59,824 nt of DNA, from the NCBI GenBank assembly GCA_025454815.1, contig JALONR010000009.1, positions 1-59,824 on the forward strand, given 5' to 3'. A model generated the notes under the pieces. That model was not told the origin of the DNA. It worked only from the letters and a program-made list of their open reading frames with translations, and made no database searches. Both the position numbers and the translations under genes were made by a program. Below, piece by piece: positions 16,414 through 25,252 of the stretch. Each line of letters begins with the position of its first letter. Position 1 is the stretch's first letter. The DNA is from Bacteroidales bacterium. Lineage in GTDB: Bacteria; Bacteroidota; Bacteroidia; Bacteroidales; VadinHA17.

Positions 16414-18885
16414 ATGGCCAGCCTGATACCTGGATATGAATATGACATCTTTGTCAGTTACCGCCAGAACGATAACAGGCATGACGGCTGGGTGACCCGG
16501 TTTGTTGATCATCTAAGGGCAGAGCTGGAAGCCACATTCAAGGATGAAGTCTCAGTTTACTTCGATCTGAACCCGCATAACGGACTTCTTGAGACCCATG
16601 ATGTGGATGAATCACTTAAGGAAAAACTGAACTGCCTGATATTTATCCCTGTAATTTCACGCACTTACTGTGATCCGAAGTCATTCGCCTGGGAACATGA
16701 GTTCAGGGCTTTTTCAAGAATGGCCGGAGCCGACAGGCTGGGACTCAAGGTTACCCTCCACAGCGGGAATGTGGCAAGCAGGATACTGCCAGTCCGTATA
16801 CATGAACTTGACATTGAAGACCATAAACTGATTGAGAGTGAAACGGGGGGTGTGCTCAGGGCAATTGACTTCATTTACAGGGAACCCGGTGTCAACAGGC
16901 CCCTTTCGCCTGAGGATGATGAACACAGGAACCAGTCAGGTACCAGGTACCGGAACCAGATCAACAAAACGGCCAATGCTGTCAGAGAGATAATTTTAGC
17001 CCTGCAGTCAGATCATCCTGCAGTCGCCAGTGAAAAACAGGAAAGAAAAGAACCGTGGGAGGAAACTGACCTGACAGCAATCAGCAACGGGAAGTATAAA
17101 CCCCGGAAATCAATTTTCCCGCGCCGTTTCCTTACCTTCCTGCTGCCGGTTGTGGTTATTGCAGCACTTCTGTTCGTTTTGTGGGGTGTCACCGGTCTTT
17201 TCAGGGGCCAGGGAAGTGCCGGGGAAAAATCAATAGCAGTGCTTCCGTTCGAAAATGTGGGTGGTGATGAAGCCAGCCTGTGGCTTGGTGACGCGCTGAC
17301 CGATGAGATCATTTCACAGCTCTGCAAGATAAATGATCTGGAGGTACGGCCCAGGACCTCGGTTATGAGATACAGGGGGTCAAGCAAACCTGTACCGGAT
17401 ATTGGACATGAACTTGACATTAACTATATCATTGAAGGTAATTATCAGATCTTCAATGAAATTGTCAGGGTGACGGTAAAGCTTATCAATACAAGGAAAG
17501 ACCAGCAGCTCTGGAGCAATGTATTTGAAGGGCCCTGGAATGCCCTGCACGGCATTCAGACAGAAATTGCGATAAAAACAGCGGCAACACTGCAGGCTGT
17601 ACTCACACCTGAAGAAAAGGCCCGTATTGAGAAAAAGCCTTCAGGAAATGCCGGTGCCTACAAGGATTACCTTAAAGCCAATATTCTGTCAGATAATGCC
17701 CTGTATTACCTGCTTGCCGGAAACAAGTTCGTGGACTCAATCAGTTTCAATGCTGCAATTGCGATGTATGACAGGGCCATAAACGAAGATGACCGATTTG
17801 CCCTGGCCTACGCCAGACGAGCAATTGCCCGTTCATGGGGCTACACTTCAGGTAAGCTTGACACCGCACATGTCAGAAAATGCAGGGCTGATGCAGAGAA
17901 GGCATTCGAACTGGACAAAGACCTGCCTGATGCCCGCATCGCCCTTGGATTCTACAACTATTACTGTGAGAGAGATTATAATGAAGCTCTTTCCCAATTC
18001 AGCCAGGCAGCTGAAATGGATCCGGCTAATTACCATCCATTGTTCTATATGGCAATGGTATATCGTAAGCTGGGTGAATGGCAAAAGTCACAGGACCTTC
18101 TCAGAAAGGTAATCAGTGAAGAGCCCCAGGATGCACTTGTTCTTATAAATATCGGGACCTCCTATGTTTTCATGCACAGCCTTGATTCAGCGCTGGCTTT
18201 TTTCCGCAAGTCAATTGAGATCCTGCCGGAATGGTCCGGACCCTACCATAACATGATGGAGGCATCACTTATGAAAGACGGCAATACCACCAGGGCAAGG
18301 GAAATACTTGACACCCTGATGGCAAAGACAGGCCTGCCAAATCACTATTATATTACCCTGCTTGACATCTATGACGGCAGATACAGGGATGCCCTGGAAG
18401 ATCTGCATTCATCAGCCAATAACGACTTTGAATCACCGGGTCTGAGGTATCTTCTGAGCGGCCTGGTATGCAGCCTTTTGGATGAGGCACAGATGTCAGC
18501 GTCATACTATGATTCTGCCCTGGTAATGTACAAGGAGCTAATATTGGAAAATCCCCGCGATTATTATTCTTACAGTTGCCTTGGCCTGGCCTATGCCGGG
18601 CTTGGAAATTCAACCGATGCCGTCATTGCCGGAAAGACTGCATTACAGCTTGCAGGAGACGACTACCTGGTTAAGCAGGACATGATCATAAACCTGGCAA
18701 AAATTTATTCCATGACAGGTAATTATCCGGAAGCACTCCGGCAGGTGGAATATCTCCTGGCCAATCCTTCATGGTTTTCATTGAACCTCGTGAAGATCGA
18801 TCCATCCTGGGGAGGGCTGACAAAAACCGGCGGATTTGAGAAAATGTCACGAAAGACACCCGGTAATTTCCGGGATACTAAGTAA
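16414..18885 (+). CDS. TIR domain - transmembrane - TolB-like - TPR protein
   Basis: An 823-aa protein. Residues 8-155 are a TIR domain (YDIFVSYRQNDNRHDGWVTRF, LIFIPVISRTYC, SFAWEHEF, where a Glu near 94-96 is in the usual place for the NADase catalytic residue). One membrane helix spans about 238-263. Residues 272-400 match the TolB-like N-domain found in adenylate-cyclase and TPR proteins (KSIAVLPFENVGGDEASLWLGDALTDEII). About 440-810 is a run of TPR units. With TIR inside, the TolB-like and TPR parts would be outside the inner membrane. TIR domains either cleave NAD or act as adaptors; which applies here is unknown. It lies 110 nt after the phosphatase with its own promoter. Confidence 0.88.
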   Translation: MASLIPGYEYDIFVSYRQNDNRHDGWVTRFVDHLRAELEATFKDEVSVYFDLNPHNGLLETHDVDESLKEKLNCLIFIPVISRTYCDPKSFAWEHEFRAFSRMAGADRLGLKVTLHSGNVASRILPVRIHELDIEDHKLIESETGGVLRAIDFIYREPGVNRPLSPEDDEHRNQSGTRYRNQINKTANAVREIILALQSDHPAVASEKQERKEPWEETDLTAISNGKYKPRKSIFPRRFLTFLLPVVVIAALLFVLWGVTGLFRGQGSAGEKSIAVLPFENVGGDEASLWLGDALTDEIISQLCKINDLEVRPRTSVMRYRGSSKPVPDIGHELDINYIIEGNYQIFNEIVRVTVKLINTRKDQQLWSNVFEGPWNALHGIQTEIAIKTAATLQAVLTPEEKARIEKKPSGNAGAYKDYLKANILSDNALYYLLAGNKFVDSISFNAAIAMYDRAINEDDRFALAYARRAIARSWGYTSGKLDTAHVRKCRADAEKAFELDKDLPDARIALGFYNYYCERDYNEALSQFSQAAEMDPANYHPLFYMAMVYRKLGEWQKSQDLLRKVISEEPQDALVLINIGTSYVFMHSLDSALAFFRKSIEILPEWSGPYHNMMEASLMKDGNTTRAREILDTLMAKTGLPNHYYITLLDIYDGRYRDALEDLHSSANNDFESPGLRYLLSGLVCSLLDEAQMSASYYDSALVMYKELILENPRDYYSYSCLGLAYAGLGNSTDAVIAGKTALQLAGDDYLVKQDMIINLAKIYSMTGNYPEALRQVEYLLANPSWFSLNLVKIDPSWGGLTKTGGFEKMSRKTPGNFRDTK

Positions 18886-18907
18886 TAAACCTTTAATAAT
18901 CCAAGCC

Positions 18908-19123
18908 ATGGCATTAACTAAAAAACCTCCTTTGCCTGGACCAGACCCCATCGAATTTCCCATGCATGCCCTGAACTATCTTGAAGCAGGAGACCTGAAT
19001 TCCGCACAGCGAAAGGCAATATCAGTTCTCTATCTTGAATTCCTGAAAAGCTGCAGTGAGAGGGAGATAGAATTAATTAACGGGATGATCCTGGAAATTC
19101 GTAATCTCTCGAGCAAAGGTTGA
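18908..19123 (+). CDS. 71-aa hypothetical protein coupled to a radical SAM gene
   Basis: A small protein with a proline-rich start (KKPPLPGPDPIEFPMHAL) and a helical C-terminal two thirds (EAGDLNSAQRKAISVLYLEFL, REIELINGMILEIRNL). The pattern resembles a single TPR-like helical hairpin. It starts 22 nt after the TIR gene and its TGA overlaps the TTG start of the radical SAM gene. No family is recognised. It could be a partner or substrate of the radical SAM enzyme, or a small binding adaptor for the TPR protein. No signal peptide. Confidence 0.65.
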   Translation: MALTKKPPLPGPDPIEFPMHALNYLEAGDLNSAQRKAISVLYLEFLKSCSEREIELINGMILEIRNLSSKG

Positions 19124-20697
19124 CTTCTTCTTTTTTAAAACCTGTAATAATAATTGCCTTCGGCGAAGAAGAGAACCTGGGGGTGGGTTACCTTTTGTCC
19201 GTACTCGCCGGGAAAGGCATCCCGGGCCGGATGATCGATATCAGGTATGAGAAGGAGGAAATCCTTGGGGCCATCAGGAGAGAAGACCCTGTTTTGGTGG
19301 GGTTCTCAGTTATTTTCGAAAACTGTCTTGACGATTTCGCCCGGCTTGTCAGATACCTGAGATCTAGTGGCGTTGGATGTCACTTCACTGCCGGTGGTTT
19401 CTATGCCAGTCTCTATCCGGAAGAGCTCTTCAGGTTTCTCCCGGAACTTGATTCCGTCGTACGGTTTGAGGGAGAATACACACTCCCTGACCTTGTACAA
19501 TGTCTCATGACAGGTTCAGAATGGAGAAATGTTCAAAGCCTGGCATATCCCGGGAATGGAAAAACAATCAGGACACCCCTTCGCCGGCTTGAGAGGGATC
19601 TTGACAAATTCCCCCTCCCTGTGAGGGGCCGGCCGGGAGAATATGTCCCGGGCTTACCCTACGCCAGCCTGATAACCGGCAGGGGTTGCATACACAATTG
19701 TTCATTCTGCAATACCCGCGAGTTTTACAGTCAGGCAGGAGGGCCGGTCAAACGGATCAGAAGGCCCGGGGAGGTGGTCAGGGAAATGCACCGGCTTTAT
19801 GCTGAGAACGGATGCCGGATCTTTCTTTTCCAGGATGATGACACCCCTGTAAAGGTTGAAGGCAGTAACGGATGGATGAAGTTGTTCTGCGATGAGATTG
19901 AGCGGCAGGGTATGCTGGGTAAAGTCATCTGGAAGATAAACTGCAGGCCTGACGAAATTGAGGCTGAGACTTTTTCAATGATGAAAAGTTATGGCCTGTT
20001 CCTCGTCTTCGTCGGCCTGGAGGATGGCACTGACGAAGGGCTTAAAGCTCTGAATAAAAAGATGAAAGTGTCCGCTTCCCGGCGTGGTATCGGGATACTT
20101 CAGCAGCTCGGGCTCAGCTTTGATTACGGTTTTATCCTGTTCCAGCCTGAATCCTCGTTTGCTTCCCTGAGGGAAAACATCCGGTTTCTTTCAGGGATGT
20201 GCAGTGATAATTTGATTCCCATGGCATTTTTGAAACTTATTCCCTGCTTCGGAACCCGGGTTGAAAGGGAATTGAGGGAGTCAGGCAGGCTGAGAGGCCG
20301 TCCCGGGAAATTAGAGTACAGTTTCAGGAGTGAATCGCTTGATGCCTGCTGGACGTCTGTTTCACATTGCTTCGCAGAGTGGCAGTGGGGCCGGGAAGGG
20401 GTGGTAAACCTTGCAAAATGGTTAAGGAATTACATCGCGGTCCATGATTATTTCAGGAAACCCGACAGGGATTTCGATCATTACAGGACGGCATACATGG
20501 AAACCGTCACCGGGAGCAATCGTTACCTTGAAGAGACAATGTCCGGTTTGTTTGACTATTATGAATCAGGAGATTACCTTTCTGACTCCGGCAGAAGGAT
20601 GGAGGAAGCCGTTGTGGAATCAGAGCAGGTCAATCAGCTGTATTCCGGCAGATTAAAGGAAATGCTGACCAGCCTTCGCGACGAATCCTGGCGATGA
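19120..20697 (+). CDS. B12-binding-type radical SAM protein
   Basis: A 525-aa enzyme. Residues 1-150 resemble a cobalamin-binding Rossmann domain (VIIIAFGEEENLGVGYLLSVL, GFSVIFENCLDDFARLV, TAGGFYASLYPEEL), although the usual DxHxxG His motif is not seen. The radical SAM core has RGCIHNCSFCN, a CxxxCxxC 4Fe-4S site, at about residues 189-199, then the strands FLFQDDDTP and VGLEDGTDEGLKALNK. The C-terminal 130 residues are family-specific. The start is a TTG overlapping the stop of the 71-aa gene (TTGA), so expression is coupled. No ATG is available before the conserved region. Substrate unknown; such proteins include methylases and peptide- or lipid-modifying enzymes. Confidence 0.85.
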   Translation: MTSSFLKPVIIIAFGEEENLGVGYLLSVLAGKGIPGRMIDIRYEKEEILGAIRREDPVLVGFSVIFENCLDDFARLVRYLRSSGVGCHFTAGGFYASLYPEELFRFLPELDSVVRFEGEYTLPDLVQCLMTGSEWRNVQSLAYPGNGKTIRTPLRRLERDLDKFPLPVRGRPGEYVPGLPYASLITGRGCIHNCSFCNTREFYSQAGGPVKRIRRPGEVVREMHRLYAENGCRIFLFQDDDTPVKVEGSNGWMKLFCDEIERQGMLGKVIWKINCRPDEIEAETFSMMKSYGLFLVFVGLEDGTDEGLKALNKKMKVSASRRGIGILQQLGLSFDYGFILFQPESSFASLRENIRFLSGMCSDNLIPMAFLKLIPCFGTRVERELRESGRLRGRPGKLEYSFRSESLDACWTSVSHCFAEWQWGREGVVNLAKWLRNYIAVHDYFRKPDRDFDHYRTAYMETVTGSNRYLEETMSGLFDYYESGDYLSDSGRRMEEAVVESEQVNQLYSGRLKEMLTSLRDESWR

Positions 20698-20725
20698 AGA
20701 ACGCCGGCCGTTTATAGCTGAATCA

Positions 20726-21801
20726 TTATTTCACAGACACCAGTGTGCCGCCATCTACCAGTATTTTACCATCAACCGTCATTGTGCAGCCCGGAATATG
20801 GAAACTGTATCCAAAAAGAGACTTATTATCCCCGCCTGCAAAGAGGTTGTTGCCGATTCCGATAGTGATCATACCGGCAGGCATCCAGCAGGCAAGCTTG
20901 CTGCCGGGTATGATGCTCACATTGGGATTAATGCCGATATCGATTGATGAGAAATCCTCTTTCCCTTCTGCAAATGCGCCATAAAGTTCCTCAAGGCGTT
21001 CAATGCCTGACTTCGCTGTCATCGAGACAAGCTTTCCTTTCTGAAAAACGAGCGTGATATCCTTTGCCTCAACTCCTGACCCGAAGTCAGAGTTAACAAC
21101 TATTTTCCCCTCGGCAGTACCGGGTACGGGTGACATGGCTACCTCGCCGGCAGGAAGATAAACCTGTACGCCCGTAATGCCCTCCCTGATGTCTTCGTCT
21201 GTCATTATCCCATCAAGAACAATGGCCTTCCTGCCCGAAATATTGACTTTAAAGTCAGTTCCGTTGGGATTGGTAATATGAACAACACTACCGGCTTCAA
21301 ATAGTTTCTTAAGTGAATTTCCCGTAGCTTCAAGTGCAAGGTAATCGACGTTCATCCCATTCCAGAACATGTCTGAAAGCTCCCCGTATGTTATTCCGAA
21401 TTGTTTCGCCCTGGCCTCTGTTGGATAGAGTCCGTTGCCGATACCGACTTGCCTGATCTTTCGGCTTATGAAAAGGTCTGTTGCCGGGGCACTGGCCTGG
21501 CCCATAGTCGCCAGGCGTTCAGCAGGAATATCTGAAAACAGATCCGGATCTTCATTGTAAGCAATGCCAATGGTCGCATCAATGAAGCCATAAATCTTCA
21601 GTGCAAGTTCAGGGGGGTACGAATCCCGCCCTGGATGAGCACAAACTCGCCTTCCTTTATGTTGGCGCACTGGCTTACAATCTTTTGTGCCAGTAATTCG
21701 GTTTCCGCAGATTTTGCGCTGTTATTTGTGACCTGTGCCTTACCAATCAGGCATGGCACAATGACAAATGATGCAATGATGATGAATTTTAGATTTTTCA
21801 T
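20726..21801 (-). pseudogene. Exported M29 aminopeptidase-like gene broken by a frameshift
   Basis: The signal peptide and first block (MKNLKFIIIASFVIV ... KEGEFVLIQGGIR) lie in one frame. The rest (ELALKIYGFIDATIG ... NGLYPTEARAKQFGITYGELS ... VHITNPNGTDFKV ... WMPAGMITIGIGNN) lies in another. A run of six G at 21612-21617 (C on the coding strand) marks the shift; one extra base restores a 358-codon reading. As I recall the AmpS/M29 family, about 40-45 residues normally separate these blocks, so a deletion seems to have removed them together with the frame. The body otherwise matches M29 metallo-aminopeptidases. It is probably non-functional. Confidence 0.75.
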
Positions 21802-21946
21802 AGTCTCATGATTTTATTGATTGAACCGATTGAATCCGATATAATAAAAATGGTATGCCATCATTTGGAGAATTTCTGCCGGCATGGTCATTAGCATGAG
21901 TTCAGACCCGGTGCAAAGTTCGACTGCAGTTTGGGATTGTGTTTTA

Positions 21947-21979
21947 CCGGGCGTCCCAAAGATTGTTCCGGGCGTCCCA
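21947..21979. promoter_or_regulatory. Two 12-bp direct repeats two helical turns apart
   Basis: CCGGGCGTCCCA occurs at 21947-21958 and again at 21968-21979, a 21-bp phase that places both on one face of the helix. They lie in the 350-nt divergent gap between the broken aminopeptidase and a secreted protein. A near-consensus minus-strand -7 box, GAACTTTG, lies at 21914-21921. The layout is that of an activator site, for example of a LytTR-type regulator. Nothing else in the gap is recognised. Confidence 0.45.
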
Positions 21980-22151
21980 TAATAATCCTCTGGAAAAATT
22001 TCTAAACAGATATGGTGTTTAAGGTCACACTTTAGCTTTCAGTCTTCATATACCCCGGGTATCCTGGTAATAAATAAGGCAGGGGAGTATTATAACGTAA
22101 GGTTTTTATAATTTTATCCCTTTGGATAATGACAGTCAAAATGCCTTAGTC

Positions 22152-22805
22152 ATGAAGAAGATAGTAGTAATTTCATTATTAAATCTTGTCTTTGCCCTGA
22201 CATTTGCACAGAGACAGGGTATTGAACTCTCTCATTATATCTTCCCCGGGTTTACGGAGGGAACTGTATTGATGAAATCCGGACTCTTAAACAAAGCCTC
22301 ATTGAATTATAATGCATTATCAGAAGAGATGATCTTCGAAGACAAGGGGAAGAAACTGGCTATCGGCAAAGATGAAATGGAGAAGGTAGATACTGTCTTC
22401 ATAATGACCAGGAAGTTTTTTATCCTGAACGATAAATTTGTTGAGTTGATTTACCGGTCGGGGTACGAGCTGTACGCCGAATACAAATGCGATGTAAAGT
22501 TCCCTGGTAAACCTGCTGCATACGGCGGGACCTCAGAAACATCATCCGTTACAACCTACTCCGGCGTTTACAATAACGGGGCTTTTTATGAACTGAAATT
22601 GCCTGACGGGTTTACTGTAAGACCTTATACAATGTACTGGCTGAAGAAGGATGGAGAGGTTAAAAGGTTTGTAAGTCTGAAGCAATTGACCAGGTTGTTT
22701 GACGACAGGAAAGACATTATCAGGGAATATATCAGCACTCATAGGCCAGACTATGATGACCAGGAGAGCCTGATTGAGCTTATCAGGTACCTGGATGAGA
22801 AATAG
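22152..22805 (+). CDS. Secreted hypothetical protein
   Basis: A 217-aa protein. The start is placed at the ATG giving MKKIVVISLLNLVFALTFAQ, a clear signal peptide; an in-frame ATG 30 nt upstream would precede it with polar residues. The mature part (LSHYIFPGFTEGTVLMKSG, LNYNALSEEMIFEDKGK, DTVFIMTRKFFILNDKFVELIY) resembles small exported Bacteroidota proteins with beta-rich folds and no known role. No operon partner is certain; the next gene starts 48 nt on. Confidence 0.75.
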   Translation: MKKIVVISLLNLVFALTFAQRQGIELSHYIFPGFTEGTVLMKSGLLNKASLNYNALSEEMIFEDKGKKLAIGKDEMEKVDTVFIMTRKFFILNDKFVELIYRSGYELYAEYKCDVKFPGKPAAYGGTSETSSVTTYSGVYNNGAFYELKLPDGFTVRPYTMYWLKKDGEVKRFVSLKQLTRLFDDRKDIIREYISTHRPDYDDQESLIELIRYLDEK

Positions 22806-22853
22806 TGCAGCTTTTGAAATGTACCGGGCAAAAAACTCTTCAATAACAGTTAT

Positions 22854-23171
22854 ATGAGCGCAGCAAAAAGATCTGGGAGATTTCCCTATGGATGGATAAT
22901 ATTCATCCTTGCCATTGTGCTGTTGTACGCAACCAATCCTTCAGAACAACAGTTCACGTATTACCTGAAAGGCAGGATTGAAAAACAGGCAAAGGGTGAT
23001 GAAACGCTTACGGGCGACCTTGCTCGTTTACTTTCCGGACCTGCAGCTTCACTTGCCGGGCTCGGAACGGTAAGGAAGGATTACTTCCTGTGTTCAACCT
23101 ATGAGCTGGGCCTGCCTGGGGAAGAGCATCTCTTCCTCGGGATACTCGATCAGTTCATTAAAGTCAGGTAA
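22854..23171 (+). CDS. Small membrane-anchored protein, DUF4359-like
   Basis: A 105-aa protein with one N-terminal membrane helix (about residues 12-27, YGWIIFILAIVLLYA). The following TNPSEQQFTYYLKGRIEKQA resembles the start of the DUF4359 domain. The remaining extracytoplasmic part ends EHLFLGILDQFIKVR, the type of segment seen in that family near its C-terminus. Function unknown. Only 12 nt separate it from the nitroreductase gene, so they are probably co-transcribed. Confidence 0.65.
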   Translation: MSAAKRSGRFPYGWIIFILAIVLLYATNPSEQQFTYYLKGRIEKQAKGDETLTGDLARLLSGPAASLAGLGTVRKDYFLCSTYELGLPGEEHLFLGILDQFIKVR

Positions 23172-23183
23172 AGAAAGGCTGAG

Positions 23184-23708
23184 ATGGAGTTCAATGATTT
23201 GATAAGGTCGCGCGAAAGTATCCGCAGCTATGATCCTTCCAGGCCGGTACCTGAGGATGTTTTGAACAGGATTCTCGAGGCCGGGAGGCTGTCCCTCTCA
23301 GCGGCCAACAGGCAGCCATGGAAATTCCTCCTGATTTCTTCACCTGGAATGCTTGGGAAGGTTAGAGCCTGCTATGGCCGTGAATGGTTTCATGATGCCC
23401 CTCATGTACTGGTGGTTGTCGGGCTTAAGGATCAGGCCTGGACAAGAAGCTTTGACGGTTACAATTCAGTTGAGACGGACGCAGCCATCGCCATGACACA
23501 TATAATCCTTGCAGCTGAGAATGAGGGAGTCGGGGCATGCTGGATAGCAAACTATGACCCTGTCATGCTCAGGGAAGCCATGAAGGATGTTACCGGCCCG
23601 GGTGAGGTTATCTTCGGAATTACGCCACTGGGCTATCCCAGGCCTGAATTCAGGAAATCAGGAGTTAAAAAGAGGAAACCTGACGGCGAAGTCATCGAAC
23701 GTATCTGA
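23184..23708 (+). CDS. Nitroreductase-family flavoprotein
   Basis: A 174-aa cytoplasmic FMN enzyme. The N-terminus has the family's FMN-binding pattern RSRESIRSYDPSRPVPEDVL, followed by AGRLSLSAANRQPWKFL. The middle DAAIAMTHIILAAENEGVGACWI and the end FGITPLGYP complete the fold. Members reduce nitro, quinone or enone groups with NAD(P)H; the substrate is not evident. The length is typical of the short subfamily. It follows the DUF4359-like gene closely. Confidence 0.9.
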   Translation: MEFNDLIRSRESIRSYDPSRPVPEDVLNRILEAGRLSLSAANRQPWKFLLISSPGMLGKVRACYGREWFHDAPHVLVVVGLKDQAWTRSFDGYNSVETDAAIAMTHIILAAENEGVGACWIANYDPVMLREAMKDVTGPGEVIFGITPLGYPRPEFRKSGVKKRKPDGEVIERI

Positions 23709-23769
23709 TATTTACAGCTGACTCATCCTGAAAAGGTAAGAAGGACTTTGTTAAAGTTGTGGAGATGCT

Positions 23770-23970
23770 TTAAGTTGGCAGACTCAGGTTTTTATGTGCA
23801 TCTTCCAGGAGCGCATGGATCGGTACCCCGTAGGGGTAGCGTCTAATTACCCTGCCTGTTGTGACTTCACTGTTTCCGCCGTTATGTTCCTCAATTGAAT
23901 CAATAAAATTTATGTTTCCGGCAATTGCAGCTTTCAGGATACCTTTTATGATGGGTTGAGAAAATGTTTG
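23770..23970 (-). pseudogene. Coding relic without a start codon
   Basis: The minus strand holds 66 open codons ending in TAA, with protein-like content: IIKGILKAAIAGNINFIDS, then TTGRVIRRYPYGVPIHALLE. There is no ATG, and a stop bounds it upstream. I do not recognise the family. It looks like the C-terminal piece of a lost gene in the 322-nt gap between the nitroreductase and the cation transporter. Confidence 0.35.
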
Positions 23971-24030
23971 TTAATGAACATTGCCACATGCTGCTTGTTC
24001 CATTGAAACAATGTCAGCTTTGCCATCAGG

Positions 24031-24666
24031 ATGGATAATAAAAGACTATATAAATACGCTTTATACCTGGCCCTCTTTACTATCTTCTATAATATACTTG
24101 AAGGCCTGATCTCGATCTTCTTTGGTATTACTGATGAGAGCTTTACCCTGCTTGGCTTTGGCCTCGACAGCTTTGCGGAAGTGCTGTCAGGAGTCGGTAT
24201 CGCTCATATGATTGTCAGATCAGGGAAAAGGCAGGATAATGACAGGGATGATTTTGAACGGACAGCGTTGAGAATTACAGGAGTTTCATTCTATATACTG
24301 ACCGCAGGACTTGTATTCACAGGGATTTACAATATTATTACCGGTCATAAACCTGAAACCACTTTTTGGGGAATAGTGATTTCACTTGTCTCGATAGCAG
24401 TAATGCTATTACTCGTTTATGGCAAGAAAAGGGTGGGCCGGCAGCTCAATTCTGCAGCAATAATTGCAGATGCAGAATGCACGAAGGTCTGCATATATAT
24501 GTCACTGATACTGCTGGTGGCAAGCGTGACCTATGAGCTATTTAAGATACCGTATATTGATGCCCTCGGAACACTCGGGCTGGCCTATTATTCGTTCAGG
24601 GAGGGGAGGGAATGTTTTGAGAAGGTAAGAACAGGCAATCTCTGTGCCTGTGACGATAAAAGGTGA
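24031..24666 (+). CDS. Cation-efflux-like membrane transporter
   Basis: A 211-aa protein with about six membrane helices and no soluble C-terminal domain. TM1-2 carry ALFTIFYNILEGLISIFFG and LLGFGLDSFAEVLSG, and TM5 carries AIIADAECTKVCIYMS. These paired acidic motifs mark the CDF-like/TMEM163-type cation transporter fold. The C-terminal tail ends with a cysteine pair, LCACDDK. It probably exports a divalent metal; the metal is unknown. It stands alone, flanked by decayed sequence on both sides. Confidence 0.8.
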   Translation: MDNKRLYKYALYLALFTIFYNILEGLISIFFGITDESFTLLGFGLDSFAEVLSGVGIAHMIVRSGKRQDNDRDDFERTALRITGVSFYILTAGLVFTGIYNIITGHKPETTFWGIVISLVSIAVMLLLVYGKKRVGRQLNSAAIIADAECTKVCIYMSLILLVASVTYELFKIPYIDALGTLGLAYYSFREGRECFEKVRTGNLCACDDKR

Positions 24667-24891
24667 AAACAGGGTCATATTGCAGCTGTGCCGGGATATT
24701 TCTGGTGGACTGGCCTGATTTCTCAGAGAAATAAACCTGTTAAGCCTGCCTGCGCAGGTGGTTCTGTCCAATCTCCGCTTTAGTTAATTGACCAGGCCCC
24801 ACCGATTGTAATTAACTGTTATCATGTGGATTAGATTATAAACTAAAGACCGGCTGAAAGTGGTCAAGGCTTTTGACTTTTGGAAGCAGAG

Positions 24892-25119
24892 TTAACGATC
24901 AAAATTATTCCTGAATGGGAACCCATCAACCAGCCTGAGTGCTTCAATTATGGTGACCTTTCATAAATATGATCTCTGATTCACCTCCAGGATCACTCCC
25001 CAGGTATTTCCAGCGTCATATACATTTAGCAGAATATCTTTAATGACCGCGCTGCCGGAACCTGTATCACCCAGGTCGCAGTTATTGCAATGATTAAGTA
25101 GTTCCTCAACAGGATTCAG
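24892..25119 (-). pseudogene. Possible GNAT acetyltransferase relic
   Basis: In the 586-nt gap after the cation transporter, a minus-strand frame reads LNPVEELLNHC, DTGSGSAVIKDILLNVYDAG, then WGVILEVNQRS. One stop interrupts it before IIEALRLVDGFPF, and it ends in TAA. The order (G.G..VI...L...A, then LEVN, then ALRL...GF) resembles motifs A and B of GNAT acetyltransferases. Without a database search this stays tentative. The rest of the gap shows nothing. Confidence 0.3.
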
Positions 25120-25252
25120 TCAGTTCTGGTATCGTTAAGGGTGGCATGCATTTCAATAAAACATTAACCTTAATGCATACGAAGAAAAGTCAGGAACCTT
25201 GCTTTTCATGAACCTGATTGCTTTATTGCCTTATTCCCGGGATTTAGGGATA

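Noticed and set aside
20726..21801. The secreted 171-aa protein at 8483-8998 and the broken M29 gene share the octapeptide ELALKIYG and a nearby GIT.GE.S pattern.
   Set aside because: The codons differ at synonymous sites, the rest of the proteins do not align, and in the M29 gene the two pieces are far apart. Probably chance.
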